A stretch of 64,000 bases of DNA from CAZBWP01 sp964630265. GTDB taxonomy: Bacteria > Pseudomonadota > Alphaproteobacteria > Rhodospirillales > Defluviicoccaceae. Below, in pieces: positions 8,204 to 16,774 of the stretch. Location of the stretch: the NCBI GenBank assembly GCA_964630265.1, contig CAZVRW010000006.1, positions 1 to 64,000 on the forward strand. The letters run 5' to 3'. The notes below the pieces were generated by a model. That model saw only the letters and a list, made by a program, of their open reading frames with translations. It made no database searches and was not told where the DNA came from. A program made the translations under genes and the position numbers. Numbering within the stretch: position 1 is the stretch's first letter; every line of letters starts with the position of its first letter.

Positions 8204-8331
8204 ACGGCCCGTTTCATCTGGCATTTTACATCGGTTGTGCGTGCGATCTCATGACGTTGCGCGCTGGGGGGGAGCGGGGGAATTCGTCAGCTCCCGGTAG
8301 CGCGTGCCGACCGGGCAAAGGGCAAATCACC

Positions 8332-10431
8332 ATGTACGTCGTTGTTATTTTGTGTGGGCTTCTGGCGCTGGGGTATGGCGTCTGGGCGAGCCGCAGCGTG
8401 CTTGCCGCGAGCGCCGGCACCGACCGGATGCAACAGATTTCCGGTGCCATTCAGGAAGGCGCCTCGGCTTATTTGAACCGCCAGTATAAGACGATCGCGA
8501 TCGTCGGCGTGGTTGTCGCCGTGATCCTGGCGCTGCTGCTGGGATTACCCGTGGCCATCGGCTATCTGATTGGCGGGATCCTCTCCGGCGCGGCCGGCTA
8601 TATCGGCATGAACATTTCGGTCCGGGCCAACGTGCGCGTCGCCGAAGCGGCGCGGCGTGGCCTGGACGAAGGCCTGGGTGTGGCGTTTCGCGCCGGTGCC
8701 GTGACGGGCATGCTGGTGGCGGGACTCGCGCTGCTCGCGGTCGCCGTCTACTACTTCATCCTCCTGGCCTTTGGCGCCGAAGGGCGCGGGATCATCGATC
8801 CGCTGGTCGGCCTCGGCTTTGGCGCGTCGCTGATTTCCATCTTTGCCCGTCTCGGTGGCGGCATCTTCACCAAGGGGGCCGACGTCGGTGCCGACCTCGT
8901 TGGCAAGGTCGAGGCCGGCATCCCCGAGGACGATCCGCGCAATCCGGCGGTGATCGCCGACAACGTCGGCGACAATGTCGGCGACTGCGCCGGCATGGCC
9001 GCCGACCTGTTCGAGACCTACGTGGTCACCGTGGTTGCGACCATGGTTCTCGCGTCGATCTTCTTCGCCGGCGATGCCACGGTCGCCCGCAACATGATGC
9101 TCTATCCGCTGGCCATCGGCGCTGTCTGCATCCTGACCTCCGTGGTCGGCACGTTCTTCGTCAAACTGGGCCGCAGTCAGAACATCATGGGCGCCCTCTA
9201 CAAGGGCTTCATCGTAACCGCCGCGCTGTCGGCAGTGCTGATAATCCCGATCACCTGGGTGAGCATCGGTTTCGGCCAGTTCACCGCCAATGACGTGACC
9301 TTCTCCGGCTGGAGCCTCTACTTCTGCGCCCTGGTCGGCTTGGTGCTGACCGGCATGCTCATCTGGGTCACCGAATACTACACCGGGTCGGACTATCGTC
9401 CGGTCAAGGTGATCGCCGATGCGTCGACCACCGGCCATGCAACCAACATCATCCAGGGCCTTGCCATCTCCATGGAGGCGACGGCGGTGCCGGCGCTGCT
9501 GATCTGCGCCGCCATCATCAGCACCTACCTCCTCGCCGGTCTTCTCGGCATCGCCATCGCGGTGACTGCCATGTTGGCGCTGGCCGGCATGGTCGTCGCC
9601 CTCGATTCCTACGGGCCGGTGACCGACAATGCGGGTGGCATCGCCGAGATGTCGGAAATGCCGGAGGACGTGCGCAAGACCACCGATGCGCTGGATGCCG
9701 TCGGCAACACGACCAAGGCCGTCACCAAGGGCTACGCCATCGGGTCCGCCGGTCTCGGTGCTTTGGTGCTGTTCGCCGCGTACACCCAGGATCTCAAGTT
9801 CTTCATGGCGTTCCCGGACGAGTTCCCGTTCTTCGCCGATCTGTCCATCGATTTCTCGCTATCGAACCCGTACGTGGTGGTCGGCCTGTTCATCGGCGGA
9901 CTCTTGCCGTACCTGTTCGGGGCTCTTGGGATGATGGCCGTCGGTCGGGCCGCCAGCTCGGTGGTGAAGGAGGTGCGCCGCCAGTTCAAAGAGATTCCCG
10001 GCATCATGGACGGTACCGGCAAGCCGGAATACGGTACCTGCGTCGACCTGCTCACCCGCTCGGCGATCAAGGAGATGGTGATTCCCTCGATGCTGCCGGT
10101 GCTCTCGCCCATCGTCGTCTTCCTCATCATCTGGGCAATCGCCGGCCGGTCGGCGGGCTTCGAGGCGCTGGGGGCGATGCTGCTCGGCGTCATCGTCACC
10201 GGCCTCTTCGTCGCCGTCTCCATGACCGCCGGCGGCGGCGCCTGGGACAATGCCAAGAAGTACATCGAGGACGGGCATCACGGCGGCAAGGGCTCGGAGG
10301 CCCACAAGGCGGCCGTGACCGGTGACACCGTCGGCGATCCCTACAAGGACACCGCCGGTCCGGCCGTCAACCCGATGATCAAGATCACCAACATCGTGGC
10401 GCTCCTGATCCTGGCCGTTCTCGCCCACTGA
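8332..10431 (+). CDS. hppA: K+-independent membrane-bound proton-translocating pyrophosphatase
   Basis: 699-residue, roughly 16-helix membrane H+-PPase coupling pyrophosphate hydrolysis to proton pumping. The catalytic core is complete: GGGIFTKGADVGADLVGK, then IPEDDPRNPAVIADNVGDN with its acidic metal ligands, and the C-terminal GDTVGDPYKDTAGPAVNP. The subclass-determining position reads GNTTKAVTKGYAIGSA with Lys, the hallmark of K+-independent enzymes (K+-dependent ones have Ala). The protein closely resembles the Rhodospirillum rubrum type. ATG 8332 is chosen because it opens the first membrane helix (MYVVVILCGLLALGYG). It stands alone with its own terminator. It would save energy from biosynthetic pyrophosphate. 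Confidence 0.96.
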   Translation: MYVVVILCGLLALGYGVWASRSVLAASAGTDRMQQISGAIQEGASAYLNRQYKTIAIVGVVVAVILALLLGLPVAIGYLIGGILSGAAGYIGMNISVRANVRVAEAARRGLDEGLGVAFRAGAVTGMLVAGLALLAVAVYYFILLAFGAEGRGIIDPLVGLGFGASLISIFARLGGGIFTKGADVGADLVGKVEAGIPEDDPRNPAVIADNVGDNVGDCAGMAADLFETYVVTVVATMVLASIFFAGDATVARNMMLYPLAIGAVCILTSVVGTFFVKLGRSQNIMGALYKGFIVTAALSAVLIIPITWVSIGFGQFTANDVTFSGWSLYFCALVGLVLTGMLIWVTEYYTGSDYRPVKVIADASTTGHATNIIQGLAISMEATAVPALLICAAIISTYLLAGLLGIAIAVTAMLALAGMVVALDSYGPVTDNAGGIAEMSEMPEDVRKTTDALDAVGNTTKAVTKGYAIGSAGLGALVLFAAYTQDLKFFMAFPDEFPFFADLSIDFSLSNPYVVVGLFIGGLLPYLFGALGMMAVGRAASSVVKEVRRQFKEIPGIMDGTGKPEYGTCVDLLTRSAIKEMVIPSMLPVLSPIVVFLIIWAIAGRSAGFEALGAMLLGVIVTGLFVAVSMTAGGGAWDNAKKYIEDGHHGGKGSEAHKAAVTGDTVGDPYKDTAGPAVNPMIKITNIVALLILAVLAH

Positions 10432-10448
10432 TCCGCCACCGTTGACAG

Positions 10449-10488
10449 AAAAAGCCCCGGAAGCGTCCGCTTCCGGGGCTGTTTTGTT
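10449..10488 (+). terminator. Intrinsic terminator of hppA
   Basis: A perfect 13-bp GC-rich stem (AGCCCCGGAAGCG at 10453-10465 with its complement at 10468-10480) begins 21 bp beyond the hppA stop and is followed by GTTTTGTT. This is a textbook rho-independent terminator. Confidence 0.88.
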
Positions 10489-10623
10489 GCTGCGGCACGG
10501 TGCGATCGGCTCGCCGCAGCCTGATCGACCGTGATCTAAACGATTGATGTCGACTGATCAGCCGGTCCGGTCGACCGGACCGACTCGGTCGAGTTGCCAT
10601 GCATCAGCGGACGACCCCGGCGC

Positions 10624-11094
10624 CTACTTGCCGTCGCCCTCAAAGCGGCCGATATTGCCGATGAATTGTTCGATGATCGTCATCTCGTTGCCGCGGGTCG
10701 GCGTTTCGCGCTCGACCACCTGTACCTCGCGGCCGCGCTCCTTGCCGAATACATCGACCGACTCGACGGTTCCCGTGGGGTCGAAGCGGACCGAGACGAC
10801 CGAGCGGTCGATGACTTCGGGCTTCAGGAAGGCGAGGGTGGTCTGTTGATCGCCGATGTAATGCCAGGTTTCCTCGCCAAACAGCGACACGGTGGACGGC
10901 GAACCGAGGATCAGTTCCACATCCTGACGGGTATGCGTGCCCGGGACGATCTCGGCGAGCCGCGCGGGTTCCGGCGTGTTGCCATGAACGGAGATCTGCG
11001 GCGAGCAGGCCGCCGCCACCAGGGCTGCGGTGCCGCACAGCACCAAGCGACCGCCGAGGCGGTGCGTTTTGCGGAATCGACTCATTCTGCCCAT
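10624..11094 (-). CDS. bamE: Outer-membrane protein assembly factor BamE
   Basis: 156-residue SmpA/OmlA-type lipoprotein of the BAM complex that inserts beta-barrel proteins into the outer membrane. It has a signal peptide ending in a lipobox (VLCGTAALVAAAC, Cys about residue 31 from ATG 11094) followed by the BamE fold: PEPARLAEIVPGTHTRQDVELILGSPS, then ETWHYIGDQQT and the strands SVVSVRFDPTGTVESV. The start is ATG 11094 or ATG 11085. Convergent with hppA and divergent from the cytochrome chaperone gene. Confidence 0.92.
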   Translation of the reverse strand: MGRMSRFRKTHRLGGRLVLCGTAALVAAACSPQISVHGNTPEPARLAEIVPGTHTRQDVELILGSPSTVSLFGEETWHYIGDQQTTLAFLKPEVIDRSVVSVRFDPTGTVESVDVFGKERGREVQVVERETPTRGNEMTIIEQFIGNIGRFEGDGK

Positions 11095-11228
11095 ACTCTT
11101 GCTAGATGGTTCTGTTCGCTCGATGGTTCTGATAGCGTGAACCTTCCGGCACGGCCGAGACCTGGAAGTTCGCATCGCCGTCGGGCGCTTGTCAACCAAC
11201 GACCCGTGCCGCCGCCGGGAGGGGTGCG

Positions 11229-11792
11229 ATGAGACTGCCGAAGCTGTTCGCTGAAAAGCCGTCGCGGCGGATCGCCCTGCGGCTGTATACCACCGCCGTG
11301 CGCCAAGCACGGACACCCGCCTTTTACCTGGATCTGGGCGTCGCCGACACGCCGGATGGCCGCTTCGACATGGTCACATTGCACGTTATTCTGTTGCTGC
11401 GGCGCCTGAAACGGGACCACGACCGAACCGCCGAGGATGCGCAGGCGTTGTTCGATCTGATGTTCGACGACATGGACCAGAACCTGCGTGAGATGGGCGT
11501 CGGCGACATCGGGGTCGGCAAGCGAATCAAGGGCATGGCGCAGGGCTTTTATGGCCGGCTCCAGGCCTATGATGTCGGCCTGGATGCCGCGGATGACAGC
11601 CTGCACCAGGCGCTGCTGCGGAACCTCTACCGCAAGACCGCGCCGACGGCGGCGCAGGTCGCCACAATGGCGGCATACGCCTGCCGCAACGATGAGTCGT
11701 TGGCGGCGATGTCGGTCGACGAGCTTTACGCCAGCGACGCGCCGTTCGTCGGGCCCTGCATCCCAACCGACGGAATGGTCGTCGATGAGTGA
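11229..11792 (+). CDS. Ubiquinol-cytochrome c chaperone (CBP3-like) family protein
   Basis: 187-residue helical protein of the ubiquinol-cytochrome c chaperone family related to mitochondrial Cbp3, which assists cytochrome b maturation in the bc1 complex. Recognisable stretches: ARTPAFYLDLGVADTPDGRFDM, VILLLRRLK, FDLMFDDMDQNLREMGVGDIGVGKRIK and FYGRLQAYD. Cytoplasmic, no signal peptide. Its stop overlaps the start of the DUF177 gene, a pairing found across Alphaproteobacteria. A GGAGGGG-like ribosome-binding sequence precedes the ATG. Confidence 0.88.
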   Translation: MRLPKLFAEKPSRRIALRLYTTAVRQARTPAFYLDLGVADTPDGRFDMVTLHVILLLRRLKRDHDRTAEDAQALFDLMFDDMDQNLREMGVGDIGVGKRIKGMAQGFYGRLQAYDVGLDAADDSLHQALLRNLYRKTAPTAAQVATMAAYACRNDESLAAMSVDELYASDAPFVGPCIPTDGMVVDE

Positions 11793-12354
11793 AGCCGGGC
11801 AGCCCGAATTCACCCGGCCGCTTTCAACGGAGACCCTCGCGGCGTCCGGCCGGGCGTTCCAGATCACGGCGGAACCGGCGGAGCGGGACGCCCTGGCCCG
11901 GCGGTTCCAACTGGTCGCCATCGACCGCCTCGCCGTCGCGGGCGACCTCATCCCCAGCGGTCGCGCCGGCGCCGTACGTCTCAGAGCTCGGCTCATCGCC
12001 GATGTCACCATGCAGTGCGTGGTGACACTCGAGCCGGTTCAACAGCATATCGACGTCCGCTTCGAGCGCCTCTTTGATCCGACGATGGTCGACGAGTGGT
12101 CGGGACGTGGCGTCGAGGTGATGCTGTCGGCGAGCGATGACGATGATCGCGAGCCGTTGGTCGATTCGATGGTCGATCCGGCGATTGCCGCGGCCGATCA
12201 GCTGGGACTGGAACTGCCGCAGTTTCCGCGGTCTCCCGCAGCCGTTTTCCCGGGCTTCGACAGCGAATCTGCGGAGGATAGCGGCCGGCATCCGGGACCG
12301 GGACCGTTCGCCGACCTGGCTGCTCTGGCTCGGAAGTCCTCGGAAGGTCGCTAA
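11785..12354 (+). CDS. YceD/DUF177 family protein
   Basis: 189-residue DUF177 protein, linked in bacteria to 23S rRNA accumulation and usually encoded beside rpmF (ribosomal protein L32) and plsX. The family's Cys-containing core is visible at about residue 75 (ADVTMQCVVTLEPVQQHIDVRFERLF), as is the acidic segment and the C-terminal PFADLAALARK. The second Cys of the usual C-x-R-C pattern is absent. Here rpmF is missing between it and plsX. It overlaps the upstream chaperone gene by 8 bp, so the pair is co-translated. Confidence 0.88.
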   Translation: MSEAGQPEFTRPLSTETLAASGRAFQITAEPAERDALARRFQLVAIDRLAVAGDLIPSGRAGAVRLRARLIADVTMQCVVTLEPVQQHIDVRFERLFDPTMVDEWSGRGVEVMLSASDDDDREPLVDSMVDPAIAAADQLGLELPQFPRSPAAVFPGFDSESAEDSGRHPGPGPFADLAALARKSSEGR

Positions 12355-12614
12355 GCGGGTTGCCCTTACGGGGAAATCCGATTAACTACGGCATCGGTGG
12401 AGGAGCGGTCGCGGAGAGCCCCGACGATCCGGGGTAGGGTTCGGCCCGCGCGGCACGTGCCCCGGCTGTTTCGCGGTCTTCCGTTCGTGCTTCGACGCCG
12501 CGCAGCGTACCGGTTTCGATGTGTACGCTAGCATACCGTCCCCGTCGTCCCGGCGGGATGTCTGGTCCCGGCGGCTGGCTGGTTTCGAGGCGGGCTTTCA
12601 GGTTTCGTACAAAC

Positions 12615-13667
12615 GTGTCCAAAACGATCTGCATTGCCGTCGATGCCATGGGCGGGGACCACGCCCCGCGAATGGTTGTGGCGGGTCTCAACACCGCCCT
12701 GAAGCGCCGGCCCGACACACGATTTCTGTTGTTCGGCGACGCCGACGGCATCCAGACGCTGTTGCGACGCAATCCGAGGGTGCGGCGTGCCTCCGAAGTG
12801 CGGCCGACATCGACGGTCATCGCCAGCGGTGAAAAGCCGTCCTCGGCGCTGCGCGGTGGGCGGGACAGCAGCATGCGCCGTGCCATCGATGCGGTGGTTA
12901 ACGGCGAGGCGGACGCAATCGTCTCGGCGGGCAACACCGGCGCCCTGATGGCCATGGCGAAATACGTGCTGCGCACGCTGCCCGACATCGACCGTCCGGC
13001 CATCGCTTCGCTGTGCCCGACCAAACGTGGCAGTTCGGTGATGCTCGATCTCGGCGCCAACGTCGAATGCTCGGCCGAGAATCTGGTCCAGTTCGCGGTG
13101 ATGGGTGAAGTGTTTGCCCGCACTTTGCTCGGCCTCGAGCGCCCGAGCGTCGGTCTTCTCAATATCGGCGAGGAGGAGGTGAAGGGGAATGAGGCGGTCA
13201 AACAGGCAGCGGCGATTCTGCAGCAGCACCACCATCGTTTTCGCTTCCACGGTTTCATCGAGGGCAACGACATCGGCGAAGGCGTGGTCGACGTGGTCGT
13301 CACCGACGGCTTCACCGGCAACGTTGCGTTGAAAACCATGGAAGGCACGGCCCGTCTCTGCAGCCACATTCTGCGCGGCACGCTGACCAACTCCTGGCTG
13401 GCGCGGCTCGGCGCCTTGCTCGCCCGCCCGTCGTTGCGCCGCATGCGCAAGCGCGTCGATCCGCGATCCTACAATGGGGCGATGTTCCTCGGTCTGAACG
13501 GGGTCTGCATCAAGAGCCACGGTGGCACCGATGCCCTCGGCTTCGCCAATGCGGTCGATTTGGCGATCCGGCTGGTGCGCGACCGGGTGATCGATGGGAT
13601 TCGCGAGGACTACGAGCTGATGCGTGGGGCCCGCCCCGAAATCACGAGCCTCGCGTCCAACTCATGA
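12615..13667 (+). CDS. plsX: Phosphate acyltransferase PlsX
   Basis: 350-residue PlsX converting acyl-ACP to acyl-phosphate, the first step of membrane phospholipid synthesis in most bacteria. Family signatures: AVDAMGGDHAP at the N terminus, SAGNTGALMA, LDLGANVEC, NIGEEEVKGNE, FIEGNDIGEG and DGFTGNVALKTMEG. The start is unclear; I chose GTG 12615 because the protein then begins just before the conserved AVDAMGGD, while ATG 12558 would add 19 unconserved residues. No strong ribosome-binding site is seen at either. The stop overlaps the fabH ATG (ATGA). Confidence 0.94.
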   Translation: MSKTICIAVDAMGGDHAPRMVVAGLNTALKRRPDTRFLLFGDADGIQTLLRRNPRVRRASEVRPTSTVIASGEKPSSALRGGRDSSMRRAIDAVVNGEADAIVSAGNTGALMAMAKYVLRTLPDIDRPAIASLCPTKRGSSVMLDLGANVECSAENLVQFAVMGEVFARTLLGLERPSVGLLNIGEEEVKGNEAVKQAAAILQQHHHRFRFHGFIEGNDIGEGVVDVVVTDGFTGNVALKTMEGTARLCSHILRGTLTNSWLARLGALLARPSLRRMRKRVDPRSYNGAMFLGLNGVCIKSHGGTDALGFANAVDLAIRLVRDRVIDGIREDYELMRGARPEITSLASNS

Positions 13668-14647
13668 CAATACGCCGGTCCAAGGTTCTCGGGTGCGGTG
13701 CCTATCTGCCGGACCGCATCGTCACCAACGCCGAGTTGTCGAACGACGTCGGATCTTCGGACGAGTGGATCGTCCAGCGAACGGGGATCCACCAGCGGCA
13801 CATCGCCGCCGCCGGACAGATGACGTCGGATCTCGGCGCTCGGGCGGCGGAGCGGGCCCTCGCCGCCTCGGGCGTCGACGCCGAAGGCGTCGACCTCATC
13901 ATCGTCGCCACGACCACGCCGGACCACACCTTCCCGGCCACGGCGACCCGGATCCAGAGTGAGATCGGCGCCATTGGCGGCGCGGCCTTCGACGTTCAGG
14001 CCGTTTGTGCCGGCTTCGTCTTCGGTCTCGCCGTCGCCGACAGCTTCCTCAAGACCGGACTGGCGCGAACGGCCCTGGTGATTGGCGCGGAGACGTACTC
14101 GCGGATCCTCGACTGGGAGGACCGGTCGACGTGCGTGCTGTTCGGCGATGGCGCCGGTGCCGTCGTCCTGCAGGCGACCGAGATCGACGAGGCCGACGCC
14201 GCCTCGGCGCGCGGGCTGTTGTCGGTGCATCTCCACAGCGACGGCCGCTACCGGGACATCCTTTACGTTGATGGCGGACCGTCGTCGACGCAAACCGTCG
14301 GCCACCTGCGGATGACCGGCAAGGAAGTGTTCCGCCATGCCGTCACCAATCTCGCCGCGGTATCGCGCGAAGCCGTGGAAGCCTGCGGCATGACCATGGC
14401 CGACGTCGACTGGCTGATCCCGCATCAGGCCAACATCCGCATCCTTGAGGGCGTCGCGCGCAAGCTTGAGGTTGACGCGAGCAAGGTTATCGCTACCGTC
14501 GACCGGCATGCCAATACGTCGGCCGCCTCCATCCCGTTGGCGTTGGACGAGGCCGTTCAGGATGGCCGGATCCAGCGCGGCGACCTGCTGCTGACGCAGG
14601 CCATCGGTGGTGGGCTGTCGTGGGGCGCCGCCCTGATCCGCTGGTAG
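13664..14647 (+). CDS. fabH: 3-oxoacyl-ACP synthase III (KASIII)
   Basis: 327-residue FabH that condenses acetyl-CoA with malonyl-ACP to start fatty-acid synthesis. The catalytic triad is visible: Cys in DVQAVCAGF (about residue 115), His in WLIPHQANIRI and Asn in RHANTSAASIPLAL. Length and C terminus (QAIGGGLSWGAALIRW) are standard. It is translationally coupled to plsX, so acyl-chain initiation and acyl-phosphate formation are co-produced. Confidence 0.97.
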   Translation: MTIRRSKVLGCGAYLPDRIVTNAELSNDVGSSDEWIVQRTGIHQRHIAAAGQMTSDLGARAAERALAASGVDAEGVDLIIVATTTPDHTFPATATRIQSEIGAIGGAAFDVQAVCAGFVFGLAVADSFLKTGLARTALVIGAETYSRILDWEDRSTCVLFGDGAGAVVLQATEIDEADAASARGLLSVHLHSDGRYRDILYVDGGPSSTQTVGHLRMTGKEVFRHAVTNLAAVSREAVEACGMTMADVDWLIPHQANIRILEGVARKLEVDASKVIATVDRHANTSAASIPLALDEAVQDGRIQRGDLLLTQAIGGGLSWGAALIRW

Positions 14648-14709
14648 CCGCGACGGCGCCAAGTCCAACAACTGCGTCACGTCATGAAAAGACCGACAAA
14701 CCTTTGACA

Positions 14710-14738
14710 TTGACGGTTTTCTGGCGGGACGATACCCT
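14710..14738 (+). promoter_or_regulatory. Candidate promoter of ihfA
   Basis: TTGACG and TACCCT separated by 17 bp, with the -10 ending 33 bp before the ihfA ATG, in the 123-bp fabH-ihfA spacer. A second overlapping TTGACA lies just upstream. Match to consensus is moderate only. Confidence 0.35.
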
Positions 14739-14770
14739 ACACGAACGGCTGCGATCGGGGGGGGCCGGCA

Positions 14771-15085
14771 ATGGTCCAGAACACCATTACGCGTGCCCAC
14801 TTGAGTGAGGCTGTTTACCAGGAAGTCGGTTTGTCGAGGAACGAATCGGCGGATCTGGTGGAAGCCATCCTGGAAGAGATCGCGGCCGCTCTCGAGCGAT
14901 CCGAGACCGTCAAGATCTCGTCGTTCGGCACCTTCGCGGTGCGCCAGAAGGGAAAGCGTGTCGGCCGCAATCCGAAGACCGGCGAGGAGGTCCCGATCCT
15001 GCCGCGACGGGTGCTGGTGTTTCGTGCGTCCCAGGTGCTCAAGAACCGCATCAACCAAGAGCGCTCGCCCGATACGCCCCTGTGA
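14771..15085 (+). CDS. ihfA: Integration host factor alpha subunit
   Basis: 104-residue HU/IHF-family protein. The DNA-bending arm sequence is present: GRNPKTGEEVPILPRRVLVFRASQVLKNRIN, with the intercalating Pro in the KTGEEVPI stretch; TVKISSFGTFAVR precedes it. Position between fabH and a MerR gene identifies it as the alpha subunit in Alphaproteobacteria. IHF assists sigma-54 promoters, relevant to the ntrC system downstream. The last codons (SPDTPL) lie in the first unit of a tandem repeat that continues through the spacer. Confidence 0.95.
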   Translation: MVQNTITRAHLSEAVYQEVGLSRNESADLVEAILEEIAAALERSETVKISSFGTFAVRQKGKRVGRNPKTGEEVPILPRRVLVFRASQVLKNRINQERSPDTPL

Positions 15086-15141
15086 GCCCTATCGCCCCTG
15101 TGAGCCCGACACGCCCTGTGAGCCCGATACGCCCCTGTGAG
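15068..15141 (+). repeat. 18-19-bp tandem repeat, four copies, at the ihfA/merR junction
   Basis: Units at 15068-15086, 15087-15104, 15105-15122 and 15123-15141 share CCC..(A)CGCCC(C)TGTGAG. Units one and four are identical. The ihfA stop codon is the TGA inside the first unit's TGTGAG, and the merR start lies in or just after the last unit. It is too short and spacer-less to be CRISPR. Confidence 0.85.
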
Positions 15142-15142
15142 A

Positions 15143-15583
15143 ATGGCTGAATCGTCCCTCCCGGACCCGGATGTCCGAAGATCTGCGGGCAAGTCGCCCG
15201 AAGCGTTCCGCACAATCGCCGAGGTGTCGGATGAACTCGACGTTCCGCAGCACGTGCTGCGCTTCTGGGAGACCCGGTTCCCGCAGATCCGCCCGCTGAA
15301 GCGGGGCGGCGGCCGGCGCTATTACCGTCCTCGGGACATCGCCGCGATTCGCCGGATCCGCGATCTGCTCTACGGTCAGGGCTACACCATCCGCGGTGCC
15401 CAGAAGGTGCTGCGGGAGAACGGGGCCGAGAACGGCGCCGGCGAAGGCGCTGGGCCGGAGTGCGGTGACGCCGCCGGTGACGCCCCTAACGTCGATCTCA
15501 GCCCGGAGACGCGCGCGGCCTTGCGCGCCGTTCTCGACGACCTGGAAGAAATCCGCCGGCTGATCGACGACCCGGGCTGCTAA
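15143..15583 (+). CDS. MerR-family transcriptional regulator
   Basis: 146-residue MerR-like regulator of the type always found after ihfA in Alphaproteobacteria. The winged-helix core is clear: FRTIAEVSDELDVPQHVLRFWETRFPQI, KRGGGRRYYRPRDIAAIRRIRDLLY and GYTIRGAQKVL. A Gly/Ala-rich linker and a helical C-terminal segment (ETRAALRAVLDDLEEIRRLI) follow. No Cys pattern of a metal sensor is seen. ATG 15143 is chosen; an in-frame GTG at 15137 lies in the last tandem-repeat unit. Target and signal unknown. Confidence 0.9.
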   Translation: MAESSLPDPDVRRSAGKSPEAFRTIAEVSDELDVPQHVLRFWETRFPQIRPLKRGGGRRYYRPRDIAAIRRIRDLLYGQGYTIRGAQKVLRENGAENGAGEGAGPECGDAAGDAPNVDLSPETRAALRAVLDDLEEIRRLIDDPGC

Positions 15584-15647
15584 AACCGGTCCTTTCCGTC
15601 GGCGTGTTGCGGCCATGGCCTGGGCGGGAGTATAGTCGCGACGGTGG

Positions 15648-15724
15648 CGGAGCGTGGCGCAGCCTGGTAGCGCACTACACTGGGGGTGTAGGGGTCGCCG
15701 GTTCGAATCCGGCCGCTCCGACCA
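15648..15724 (+). tRNA. tRNA-Pro (anticodon GGG)
   Basis: A complete cloverleaf: acceptor CGGAGCG pairs with CGCTCCG, followed by A73 and an encoded CCA. The anticodon stem is CTACA/TGTAG with loop CTGGGGG, giving anticodon GGG. The T-loop reads GGTTCGAATCC. It follows merR by about 65 bp, the usual alphaproteobacterial location. Confidence 0.96.
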
Positions 15725-15815
15725 ACCGCCTGCATCAGCGTCCGGTCGTGGTGGAGGCTTTTGCCGGTGGCTTGGCGGCAAGACGGTATGACGATGGTAA
15801 CATGAAGACGGTAAG

Positions 15816-16355
15816 ATGATCCGCTGGTTGATGGTGGCCGCGCTGTTGCTGGTATCTCTCGGCGCCGTCGGCACGCCGGTCCACGCAGCGGACATCGATC
15901 CTTTTGTCGGCCGCTATCAAGGCACCGCGATCCAGGGGGATGCCGAGGGCCTGACACGGCGGGACATCTCGGTGACGATCGAGAAGCGCAACGAAGGCTT
16001 CACCGTCAGCTGGACCACGTCGATCCCGACCAACGGCAGCTTCAGTCGCAAGTCCTACACGATCGAGTTCGAGCGGAGCAATCGTCCGAACGTCTTCGGT
16101 TCGGCGATGCGCAAGGACATGTTCGGCAACCGCGTGCCGTTGAATCCGCTGAAGGGCGATCCCTACGTCTGGGCGACGATTTATGGCGACACGCTGACGG
16201 TCTACTCCCTGCTCATCGACGAGTCCGGCGGCTACGACCTGCAACAGTACGACCGCACTCTGACCGACGGTGGTCTTCGTCTGGAATTCTCGCGCCTGCA
16301 TCAGGGGCGCGAAGTCAAACGCTTCAGTGGCGTCCTGAAGCGGGTCGACGGGTAA
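15816..16355 (+). CDS. Conserved hypothetical secreted protein
   Basis: 179 residues with a clear Sec signal peptide (about 1-24, cleavage after PVHA) and no lipobox, so probably periplasmic. The mature part is beta-rich with no motif I can name: it begins DIDPFVGRYQGTAIQGD and contains ISVTIEKRNEGFTVSWTT. The pattern FVGRYxG ... SVTI ... GFTVSWTT resembles small lipocalin-like or FABP-like barrels, but that is inference. It lies downstream of tRNA-Pro. Codon use matches the neighbours. Confidence 0.75.
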   Translation: MIRWLMVAALLLVSLGAVGTPVHAADIDPFVGRYQGTAIQGDAEGLTRRDISVTIEKRNEGFTVSWTTSIPTNGSFSRKSYTIEFERSNRPNVFGSAMRKDMFGNRVPLNPLKGDPYVWATIYGDTLTVYSLLIDESGGYDLQQYDRTLTDGGLRLEFSRLHQGREVKRFSGVLKRVDG

Positions 16356-16439
16356 CGGTCGCCCGTACCCCGGCGCAATCTTCGTTCGATCGACCCGTCG
16401 CCGTCGATCGGACCGGAGCGTATTTCAGCCGCGCCGCCG

Positions 16440-16701
16440 TACCGACCACGACCGTGAAGCCCGCATGCAGGGCGAGCAGGGCGGCCAGCGCTCGGCCGAT
16501 CTCGGCCACGGCCGGGACGATTTCGATGGCGTGGACACGGCGGGCGAGTTGGCTCAGGACCGCAGCATGGGAACCGGGCCGGTGCCGATCTCGAGGTCGG
16601 TCTCGTCGCCCTGTCCCGTCGAGCAGTTTGGACATCAGCGCCACGATGAACGGCTGCGAGCTGCTTTGCCCGCAGCCAATGGGCAGCGGCCGAACGTCAT
16701 C
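16440..16701 (-). pseudogene. Decayed protein-L-isoaspartate methyltransferase copy
   Basis: The minus strand encodes RPLPIGCGQSSSQPFIVALM then, further on, SHAAVLSQLARRVHAIEIV, both clearly related to the intact Pcm at 45.8-46.4 kb (PLPIGFDKTISQPFIVALM and YHAAVLASLAAHVYTVEIV). Between them the SAM-binding motif is lost in this frame, but an adjacent frame reads DETDLEIGTGP, so two compensating frameshifts flank about 40 bp. Both the N-terminal and C-terminal parts of Pcm are missing. It fills the otherwise empty 419-bp gap between the secreted protein and cutA. Confidence 0.7.
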
Positions 16702-16774
16702 GGCTTCGCGGCGGCGACCGTCGTGCGTGCTATGCTTGGCCACCACCGACGGGACACGAGGGGAGAAGCCAACG

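Noticed and set aside
15068..15141. CRISPR-like array near ihfA
   Set aside because: Units abut with no variable spacers, are only 18-19 bp, and no cas gene is near. It is a simple tandem repeat.
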